A stretch of DNA of 10,886 nucleotides from Gammaproteobacteria bacterium (lineage in GTDB: Bacteria; Gemmatimonadota; Gemmatimonadetes; Longimicrobiales; Gaopeijiaceae): the NCBI GenBank assembly GCA_024638345.1, contig JAHEKL010000075.1:1-10886 (forward strand), read 5' to 3'. Position 1 is the first letter of the stretch. Each line of letters begins with the position of its first letter. The notes below the pieces were generated by a model. It worked only from the letters and a program-made list of their open reading frames with translations. It ran no database searches and was not told where the DNA came from. This document shows, piece after piece, positions 5,389 to 10,886 of this stretch. The translations under genes and the position numbers were made by a program.

Positions 5389-6582
5389 TCACGTAACCGG
5401 ATCCATCCCCTCGATCACGGCCTCGAGGATTTCGGCCGCGCAGTCGATCTCCACTTCGGACACGGTCAGGGGCGGGAGGAGTCTTACCACACGCGCTCCA
5501 GCCGGCACGGTCAAAAGCCCCGCTTCCCTCGCCCGCTCAACGACCGGCCCCGCCGCTGCCGTCAGCTCGATCCCCCAGAACAGCCCACGCCCGCGGACTT
5601 CCTTCACGAGATCGGGACGGCCGGCGGCGATCCGCTCCAGGTGACCCGACAGTCTCCTCCCCTTCTCTCGAACGCTCTCGAGAAAAGAGGCATCTCCGAT
5701 CACTCGTACCACGGCGAGCGCCGTCGCTGCGACCAGCGGTCCTCCGCCGAATGTGGTGCCGTGATCCCCCGGCTTCATGACGCCGGCGATCCGGTCGGCC
5801 AGGATCACGGCGCCCATGGGCAGCCCACCGGCCAACGGCTTGGCGATACAAAGGAGGTCGGGGACAACCCCACTTTCCTCGTGAGCGAAGAAGGACCCCG
5901 TTCGCCCCAGACCGCACTGCACCTCGTCGAAGATCAGGGCGATCTCCCGCTCATCCGCCTGGGTCCTCAGCGTCTTCAGAAGCTCCGAGGGGAGCGGCTT
6001 CACCCCCACCTCGCCCTGGATCGGCTCGACGATGACGGCCGCCGTACGCTCCGCGCTGAGCGCCCGATCCATCTGCCGAGGGTCATCGGGATCAACGAAC
6101 TCCACGCCCGGCATCAGCGGATCGAACGGGGCCCGATACTCTGGTCTGTCCGTCACCGCCAGGCTCCCGAACAGCCTACCGTGGAACGATCCCTTGAGCG
6201 CCACGATCCGATGCTTTTCGACCCCTCCGATCGACTTCGCCCATTTTCGCGCGAACTTGAGCGCTCCCTCGACGGACTCGCCGCCCGAGTTGCAGAAGAA
6301 GACCCGGTCCAGTCCCGAACGGTCTCGCAGAAACGCGGCGAGATCCGCTGCCGGACGGGTCCGGAAGAGGTTCGAGACATGGATGAGCCCGGTCTCGAGC
6401 GCCTTCTCGATCGCATCCCGAACGACCGGGCTCCCGTGCCCGAGCGCGTTCACACCGATCCCGGAAGTGAAGTCGAGGTAGACCCGGTCTCGCTCATCGA
6501 TCAGCTCGGTTCCCCGGCCTCGAACGAAGACGATGTCCGGCGGTCGATAGACCCCGAGCAGTGGGTCGGAGGATTCGGTCAT
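5389..6582 (-). CDS. argD: Acetylornithine aminotransferase
   Basis: A class-III PLP-dependent aminotransferase that converts N-acetylglutamate 5-semialdehyde to N-acetylornithine with glutamate as amino donor. In the 397-residue form the order is: YLDFTSGIGVNALGHG (35-50), FFCNSGGESVEGALKFAR (95-112), GSFHGR (131-136), the PLP-binding FDEVQCGLGRTG (218-229), the Schiff-base Lys248 in IAKPLAGGLPMG, and GTTFGGGPL (275-283). Class-III relatives such as 4-aminobutyrate or succinylornithine aminotransferases share these motifs; the argB-argC context decides for argD. ATG 6582 was chosen because it lies 7 bp after the argB stop; a longer frame from 6660 would overlap argB by 71 bp and add a Pro/Arg-rich tail absent from the family. 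The Shine-Dalgarno before 6582 is poor, so translation may depend on coupling to argB. Confidence 0.95.
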   Translation of the reverse strand: MTESSDPLLGVYRPPDIVFVRGRGTELIDERDRVYLDFTSGIGVNALGHGSPVVRDAIEKALETGLIHVSNLFRTRPAADLAAFLRDRSGLDRVFFCNSGGESVEGALKFARKWAKSIGGVEKHRIVALKGSFHGRLFGSLAVTDRPEYRAPFDPLMPGVEFVDPDDPRQMDRALSAERTAAVIVEPIQGEVGVKPLPSELLKTLRTQADEREIALIFDEVQCGLGRTGSFFAHEESGVVPDLLCIAKPLAGGLPMGAVILADRIAGVMKPGDHGTTFGGGPLVAATALAVVRVIGDASFLESVREKGRRLSGHLERIAAGRPDLVKEVRGRGLFWGIELTAAAGPVVERAREAGLLTVPAGARVVRLLPPLTVSEVEIDCAAEILEAVIEGMDPVT

Positions 6583-6589
6583 GGTGGGC

Positions 6590-7345
6590 TCAAGTCGACG
6601 CGGGGGATAGCTCCGACCCCTGGATGCGGGTGCCGGAGCCTCCGCTGAGGAGCGCGGCATCCCCGATGCGTACCTCCACTCCCCGGCTCGCCGCGTCCAG
6701 AGCCTGGTTCACCTTCACCAGCATCCCGCCGGCAAGGTCTCCACTGCGAGCGAGCGCCTCGGCCCGCTCGCGATCCAACGTCTCCACCAGGCGACCTCGG
6801 GCCAGAACGCCAGGGACGTCGGATAGAAGGAGTAGCCGGTCCGCGTTCACGCCCAGCGCCAAAGGGATGGCGGCTTCATCGGCGTTCACGTTCAGCGGCT
6901 GGCCGCCCGGGCCGCTGGACACGGGAGAGATCACGGGTGTGAACCCACCCCGGAGCAGCACCTGGATCGGTCGCGGATCGACCCGTATCACACGTCCCAC
7001 TTCGCCCAGTCGCTCGGGATCGACGGGCTCGGCCAGGAGAAGTCCTCCATCCTCACCGGAGAGCCCGACGGCGGGTCGCCCTGCACGACTCAGCGCTTCG
7101 ACCACCCTCTTGTTCACCCACCCCGAGAGGACCATCGCGGTAAGCTGGAGACTGTCCCCCCGGGTCACCCGGAGACCCTCCACCCATTCCACCTCGATTC
7201 CGGAGCGGTCGAGCCAGCGGGAGATCTCTGCTCCTCCACCGTGAACGACGACCACGTCTCCGTCGAGCTTGGCGAGCGCCGAGAACGCGGAGTCCTCCGC
7301 TCCGCGCTCCAGCCAGGCGCCACCGATCTTGACCACGGTCAGCAT
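6590..7345 (-). CDS. argB: N-acetylglutamate kinase
   Basis: ArgB phosphorylates N-acetyl-L-glutamate with ATP, the second step of arginine synthesis. The 251-residue amino-acid-kinase fold shows Lys6 in VVKIGGAW, HGGG at 35-38, the substrate segment GLRVT at 57-61, NVNADEAA at 152-159, LLSDVPGVL at 174-182, and Lys211 in GGMLVKVNQALDAA. The last motif is very close to that of the E. coli enzyme. Like E. coli ArgB, and unlike the arginine-inhibited forms of Thermotoga or Pseudomonas, the protein begins directly at the first beta strand and lacks the N-terminal helix that mediates hexamer formation and arginine binding. ATG 7345 has GGGGA 6 bases upstream and overlaps the argC stop by 7 bp. 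A longer frame to 7480 is out-of-frame argC sequence. Confidence 0.94.
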   Translation of the reverse strand: MLTVVKIGGAWLERGAEDSAFSALAKLDGDVVVVHGGGAEISRWLDRSGIEVEWVEGLRVTRGDSLQLTAMVLSGWVNKRVVEALSRAGRPAVGLSGEDGGLLLAEPVDPERLGEVGRVIRVDPRPIQVLLRGGFTPVISPVSSGPGGQPLNVNADEAAIPLALGVNADRLLLLSDVPGVLARGRLVETLDRERAEALARSGDLAGGMLVKVNQALDAASRGVEVRIGDAALLSGGSGTRIQGSELSPAST

Positions 7346-8322
7346 CGGATTCCCCGGTCGATGTGCCACCCGAGCATCAGGTTCATGTTCTGCACGGCCT
7401 GTCCCGCCGCCCCCTTGCCCAGGTTGTCCAACGCGGCGACGACCGTCACCACCCGAGGCGCCACCCCGTCGACATCGCACGCGCCGAGATCCAGCCGGTC
7501 GGTCCCCACCACCTGGGAAAGCCCGGGCAGGCCTTCCTCCAACACTCGGATGGCTCCGGAGCCGCGATAGGCTCCCCTCCAGATCTCCCTGATCCGGCCC
7601 GCATCGACGCCTTCGGTCACCGGAACCGTGATGGTTTCCAGAATTCCGCGCGACACCGGAAGGAGGTGCGGTTGGAAGAGAAGCGATGTGTCGGGGAGCA
7701 GCGCCCTCATCTCCTTGAGGTGCCGATGTCGGTTTCCCTCACCGTAGGCGCGGAAGTCCCCGGATACCTCCGCAAAGAGCAGGTGGGTCTTGGGTGTGCG
7801 CCCCGCCCCGGTGACCCCGGAAGCGGCGTTCACGACCGTGAGACGCGACTGCTCCACAACACCGGCGTCCACGAGCGGTATGAGCGAGCACAGCACGCCG
7901 GTCGGGTAGCAGCCTGGGTTCGCAACGACCCGCGCGCTACGGACGGCCTCCCGGTTTCGCTCCGCCAGCCCATAGACGATCTCGGACTCCCGCCCGGAGC
8001 CCGGACGGTGATCCGCCGTGAGGTCCACGATCCTCGGACCTCCCTTCAGTCGTTCGACCCACGAGACCGCTTCACCGTGGGGAACACACAGGAACACCAC
8101 GTCCGCCTCGTCCGCGGCGATCTGGTCCGGGTCGCGGTAGACCACGCCGGACACGGGCGACGCCTTTCCTGCGTTGGAGCGGGACGACGCGTAAGCGACA
8201 CTCACTCCATCGTGTCGCGACAAGAGCCTCAGGACCTCGAGGCCCGTGTATCCAGCTGCTCCCACGACGCCGGCCGAGACTCGTCCCGTAACCGCAGCGT
8301 CCTGTTCTGACTTGGTTTCCAT
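7339..8322 (-). CDS. argC: N-acetyl-gamma-glutamyl-phosphate reductase
   Basis: ArgC reduces N-acetylglutamyl 5-phosphate with NADPH to the semialdehyde, the step between ArgB and ArgD. Numbered from ATG 8322 (327 residues), the NADP-binding loop is GAAGYTG at 21-27, the catalytic Cys138 lies in NPGCYPTG, and FQPHLLPVSRG around His219 is the second active-site segment. The C-terminal DNLGKGAAGQAVQN is typical of the family. An in-frame ATG at 8379 would add 19 residues, but those codons cover an ARG box, a TTGACG -35 and a -10-like hexamer, so the upstream stretch is regulatory. No Shine-Dalgarno precedes 8322; the predicted transcript would start almost at the ATG. The stop overlaps argB by 7 bp. 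argR lies 81 bp upstream, in the same direction. Confidence 0.94.
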   Translation of the reverse strand: METKSEQDAAVTGRVSAGVVGAAGYTGLEVLRLLSRHDGVSVAYASSRSNAGKASPVSGVVYRDPDQIAADEADVVFLCVPHGEAVSWVERLKGGPRIVDLTADHRPGSGRESEIVYGLAERNREAVRSARVVANPGCYPTGVLCSLIPLVDAGVVEQSRLTVVNAASGVTGAGRTPKTHLLFAEVSGDFRAYGEGNRHRHLKEMRALLPDTSLLFQPHLLPVSRGILETITVPVTEGVDAGRIREIWRGAYRGSGAIRVLEEGLPGLSQVVGTDRLDLGACDVDGVAPRVVTVVAALDNLGKGAAGQAVQNMNLMLGWHIDRGIRC

Positions 8323-8327
8323 AGGAC

Positions 8328-8357
8328 TATCTAGCTTGTGCGGCACGACCGCGTCAA
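8328..8357 (-). promoter_or_regulatory. Putative promoter of argCBD
   Basis: On the minus strand TTGACG (complement of 8352-8357) is followed after 18 bases by TAGATA (complement of 8328-8333). The ATG of argC begins only 5 bases after that -10, which would make the argC mRNA leaderless or nearly so. The -35 matches five of six consensus bases and the -10 three of six. The ARG box at 8365-8378 lies 7 bases upstream of the -35. Confidence 0.45.
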
Positions 8358-8364
8358 CCGGGAA

Positions 8365-8378
8365 TGTATCTTTATTCA
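8365..8378 (-). promoter_or_regulatory. ARG box (ArgR operator) upstream of argC
   Basis: The minus strand reads TGAATAAAGATACA, matching 11 of 14 positions of the ArgR core TGAATAATTATTCA and also close to the Bacillus form CATGAATAAAAATKCAAK. It overlaps the ATG of the over-long argC frame and sits in the argR-argC gap. It is a single box; a clear second box at the usual adjacent spacing was not found. Lying upstream of the -35, it could repress by DNA wrapping or act on a promoter I did not identify. Confidence 0.6.
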
Positions 8379-8403
8379 TCTACCCGCCGGCCCCCGTTCA
8401 TAC

Positions 8404-8862
8404 TCAATTCGGCCTCTTCGCCGCGGCGGCTTCCAGGCGGGCCTTCACGCCGGCAGCACGGTCTTCGTCACGCAGCACGATGAGCACGGTGTCGTCTCCT
8501 GCGACCGTTCCCAAGACCTCGGGCCATCCCTCCGCGTCGATCGCGAGCCCCACGGCCTGGGCCCCTCCAGTCATCGTACGAACGACCATGAGGTTTCCCG
8601 CGCTATCCGCCGAGAGGAAGAGCGTGGGGAGAAGCGCTTCCAGGTGTGGGGTGTGATCTCCAGCGTCGGGCAGTGAGTACCGCGCACCTCCGTCGGAGCC
8701 CATCACCTTCACCAGCCTCAGCTCGGTCATGTCTCGTGACAGGGTGGCCTGCGTGACCTCGATGCCCCTCTTCCGAAGGAGCTCGCGGAGCCCTTCCTGA
8801 CTCGTGACCCGGTGAGTCCTGATCAGATCGAGAATCGTCTCTTTTCGCTCTTTCTTGCCCAC
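8404..8862 (-). CDS. argR: Arginine repressor ArgR
   Basis: ArgR is the arginine-responsive hexameric DNA-binding repressor of arginine biosynthesis. The 152-residue product has the N-terminal winged helix-turn-helix (residues 1 to about 65) with the recognition-helix motif VTQATLSRD at 36-44, and the C-terminal oligomerisation and arginine-binding domain with GTVAGDDTVLIV at 118-129, whose two adjacent Asp residues bind arginine. Length is normal for the family. The GTG start at 8862 is supported by GGAGG seven bases upstream. Two ARG boxes nearby (5352-5365 and 8365-8378) are its likely targets. No box was seen upstream of argR itself, so it may be transcribed with the thioredoxin-like gene and prfC rather than autoregulated. 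Confidence 0.96.
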   Translation of the reverse strand: MGKKERKETILDLIRTHRVTSQEGLRELLRKRGIEVTQATLSRDMTELRLVKVMGSDGGARYSLPDAGDHTPHLEALLPTLFLSADSAGNLMVVRTMTGGAQAVGLAIDAEGWPEVLGTVAGDDTVLIVLRDEDRAAGVKARLEAAAAKRPN

Positions 8863-8906
8863 CTTCGCCCTCCACCCGGGATCGCGGGTCCTGAAACCTC
8901 CGCCGG

Positions 8907-9254
8907 TCAGTCCACGAACGGAGCCACCCAGGATTTCAGCCGATCGGGCTCCACACCAACACTACGATCGACCTCGCTTCCGGCGGTCATGAGGATCACG
9001 GTGGGCACGCTCGCCACCGCAAAGCGTTTCATCAGGACGGTCGCTCTGTCCGCATCCATGAGGAAGACCGGAACTCGGCCCCGCGTCGTCTCCGTGATCT
9101 CCTGCAGATACGGCTTCAGCCATTTGCACGGCGCGCACCAATCCGCGGTGAAGACCACGAGGGCCGGACCCTCGAGCGGTCCGATCCGCGACTCGAAGTC
9201 GCTCTCGTCCAACGTGTGCATCCATTCGGGGTCCATGGAGTCCTCGTGAGCCAT
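8907..9254 (-). CDS. Thioredoxin-like protein
   Basis: From ATG 9254 the product has 115 residues and covers one thioredoxin fold. The redox motif WCAPC (39-43) has both cysteines and the preceding Trp; Ala replaces the Gly of classical WCGPC. The cis-Pro loop is ASVPTVIL (81-88), and VFLMDADR (63-70) is the usual VDVD strand region. No signal peptide or membrane segment is seen, so it should act in the cytoplasm as a thiol-disulfide oxidoreductase. An ATG at 9236 has a better ribosome binding site (GAGG, 5 bases upstream) and may be the real start. The frame continues upstream to 9386 only as shadow of prfC. It starts 7 bp after the prfC stop and is followed 44 bp later by argR. A specific substrate cannot be assigned. 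Confidence 0.88.
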   Translation of the reverse strand: MAHEDSMDPEWMHTLDESDFESRIGPLEGPALVVFTADWCAPCKWLKPYLQEITETTRGRVPVFLMDADRATVLMKRFAVASVPTVILMTAGSEVDRSVGVEPDRLKSWVAPFVD

Positions 9255-9261
9255 CCGAAGG

Positions 9262-10866
9262 CTACTCTCGAGCCATCCGAAAGAACTGGAGTTTTGTCTC
9301 ACGCTGCTCCGTGGTCGCGCGCACCCACTCGCTGCGGAAGAGCAGGAGTGGCCTTTCCGCGCGATCCCTGACCAGCGTGCAGTCATATCCCCCGGCCACC
9401 CTGCGGATCTCGGCCTCGGGCCCCGTCACCCAGCGTGCGTCCCGATACGGCATCGGCTCCAGTGTGGCCGTGACCCCGTATTCATGCTCGAGTCTATGCA
9501 ACAAGACATCGAACTGCAGGGGCCCGACTACACCCACGACCGGGGCGGGACCACTGCCCCCATCGCTGAAGAACACCTGTACCGCGCCCTCCTCGGACAG
9601 CTCCAACAGACCCTTGTCCAAATGCTTTCTGCGGAGAGGATCAGGGACCCGCACCTTTGCGAAATGCTCCGGTGAGAAGGAGGGGATCGGATCGAACTCC
9701 ACCTCGGGAGTGTCGGTCAGTGTATCCCCGATCCTGAGATTTCCGCGATCCAGCACGCCGACTACGTCCCCGGGCCAAGCCGCCTCGATGGCTTCCCGCT
9801 CTTGAGCGAAGAACTGCTGAGGGCGGGCCATGCGGATCGACCTTCCGGTCCGGGTGTTCACCACCGTGGCGCCGGCCTCGAATCGACCCGAACAGACTCG
9901 GATGAACGCCACCCGATCCCGGTGCTTCGGGTCCATGTTCGCCTGGATCTTGAAAACGAAGCCCGTGAAGTCCTCCCGATCCGGTCGCACCTCTCCCCTG
10001 GAGGTAGTCCGTGGGCCGGGTGCAGGAGCGTACCTCAGGAACCATTCGAGGAACGGCTCCACGCCGAAATTGGTCAGGGCGCTCCCGAAGAAGACCGGCG
10101 ACAGCTCTCCGCGGCGGAAAGCCGCTTCATCGAAAGGAGATCCGGCAGCATCCAGCAGCGCGATCTCGTCCGCCAGCTGATCCCGGGCCGACTTGCCCAG
10201 AAGGTCGGCGATGCGGGGATCGTCGAGACCCGCAACCTCCTCCGGAGGCCGGGTCTGTCCGTGGTCGCCTCCTTTCTGGAACAGGTGGATCATTCCCTCG
10301 GCGCGGTCGTAGACACCGAGGAAGTTGGTGCCGTCGGTGACGGGCCAGGTCACCGGCGCGCAGCGGATCCCGAGATCGGCCTCGACATCGTCCAGGAGCT
10401 GCAGCGGGGGCACGCCAAGCCGGTCGCACTTGTTCACGAAGGTGAAGATGGGGATCCGGCGGAGGTGGCAGACCTCGAACAACTTGCGGGTCTGTTCCTC
10501 GACCCCTTTTCGGTTGTCGAGGAGCATCACCGCCGAATCGGCGGCGATCAGCGTGCGGTACGTATCCTCCGAGAAATCCTGGTGGCCCGGGGTATCCAGC
10601 AGATTCAAGTTGAACCCGCGATACCTGAACTGCAGGACGCTGGAGGTCACGGAGATGCCCCGCTCCCGCTCCATCTCCATCCAGTCCGACGTGGCGTGCC
10701 GCGCCGCACGTCGCGCCTTGACGGATCCGGCGAGATGGATCGCACCCCCATAGAGGAGGAGCTTCTCCGTGAGGGTGGTCTTCCCCGCGTCGGGATGGCT
10801 GATGATCGCGAAGGTGCGGCGATGCCCCACCTCTCGCCGCAGCTCCGATTGCTTCGATGAACCCAC
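9262..10866 (-). CDS. prfC: Peptide chain release factor 3
   Basis: RF3 is a translational GTPase that recycles RF1 and RF2 from the ribosome after peptide release. The 534-residue protein matches E. coli RF3 in length and order: G1 loop SHPDAGKTT (23-31), SDWMEMERERGIS around 60-71 (G2 region), DTPGHQDFSEDTYRTL (91-106, G3), NKCDR (145-149, G4), and the RF3-specific segments FVFKIQANMDPKHRDRVAF and LSEEGAVQVF. The combination of these separates RF3 from EF-G and tetracycline ribosomal-protection proteins. The start is GTG 10866; GGAGGGG (complement of 10877-10883) lies 10 bases upstream, slightly far but the only good ribosome binding site. The window ends 20 bases beyond the start, so its promoter is not visible. 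Confidence 0.97.
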   Translation of the reverse strand: MGSSKQSELRREVGHRRTFAIISHPDAGKTTLTEKLLLYGGAIHLAGSVKARRAARHATSDWMEMERERGISVTSSVLQFRYRGFNLNLLDTPGHQDFSEDTYRTLIAADSAVMLLDNRKGVEEQTRKLFEVCHLRRIPIFTFVNKCDRLGVPPLQLLDDVEADLGIRCAPVTWPVTDGTNFLGVYDRAEGMIHLFQKGGDHGQTRPPEEVAGLDDPRIADLLGKSARDQLADEIALLDAAGSPFDEAAFRRGELSPVFFGSALTNFGVEPFLEWFLRYAPAPGPRTTSRGEVRPDREDFTGFVFKIQANMDPKHRDRVAFIRVCSGRFEAGATVVNTRTGRSIRMARPQQFFAQEREAIEAAWPGDVVGVLDRGNLRIGDTLTDTPEVEFDPIPSFSPEHFAKVRVPDPLRRKHLDKGLLELSEEGAVQVFFSDGGSGPAPVVGVVGPLQFDVLLHRLEHEYGVTATLEPMPYRDARWVTGPEAEIRRVAGGYDCTLVRDRAERPLLLFRSEWVRATTEQRETKLQFFRMARE

Positions 10867-10886
10867 TCGCTCAGCACCCCTCCGTT

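Noticed and set aside
5641..6648. 335-residue plus-strand frame antisense to argD
   Set aside because: argD on the other strand has all catalytic motifs; this frame is low-complexity Arg/Pro/Asp sequence.
7363..8310. 315-residue plus-strand frame antisense to argC
   Set aside because: Shadow of argC, His/Arg/Asp-rich, no domain.
9802..10860. 352-residue plus-strand frame antisense to prfC
   Set aside because: Shadow of prfC, whose GTPase motifs are unmistakable.

Overview
The window is a dense stretch of core bacterial metabolism from a high-GC organism (mostly G/C third positions, many small stop/start overlaps between genes). No taxonomic marker gene is present. The type Ibeta DAHP synthase, ArgR-controlled arg cluster and DivK-like/Hpt pair would fit Gemmatimonadota or a similar environmental phylum, but that placement is a weak inference.

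Layout, right to left on the minus strand: prfC (peptide chain release factor 3), a small thioredoxin-like gene, then arginine biosynthesis genes argR, argC, argB, argD and argH. argC-argB overlap and argB-argD are 7 bp apart. ArgR-type operator sequences (ARG boxes) lie in front of argC and in front of argH, the two intergenic gaps inside the cluster. ArgR, encoded beside them, probably represses both units. The cluster supplies NAGK (ArgB), the reductase (ArgC), the aminotransferase (ArgD) and argininosuccinate lyase (ArgH). The steps for N-acetylglutamate synthesis, deacetylation, carbamoylation and argininosuccinate synthesis are not in the window.

The centre holds one plus-strand unit: aroF, a Thermotoga-type DAHP synthase with an N-terminal ferredoxin-like regulatory domain. 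It converges with argH and diverges from rpiA. In front of it is the most interesting element of the window: a TTGACA promoter, an unlisted 36-codon ORF starting at or next to the predicted transcription start, six aromatic codons within 13 residues (Tyr, Trp, Tyr, Phe, Tyr, Trp), a strong intrinsic terminator with eight T's, and a 9-bp perfect antiterminator pairing that would destroy that terminator. Together these form a candidate ribosome-mediated transcription attenuator for the first step of aromatic amino-acid synthesis.

The left part, minus strand, is a tight operon: rpiA, rpe, an Hpt phosphotransfer protein and a single-domain DivK-like response regulator, joined by 4-bp overlaps or an 8-bp gap. 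rpiA is preceded by a 9-codon mini-ORF with a near-perfect Shine-Dalgarno sequence whose stop overlaps the TTG start. Beyond the response regulator a 7-bp stem-loop appears, and the last ~90 bases of the window encode, on the minus strand, a 5'-truncated piece of an IS3-family transposase integrase core that runs off the edge.

No tRNA, rRNA or CRISPR array was seen. All other long ORFs are antisense or out-of-frame shadows of these genes.
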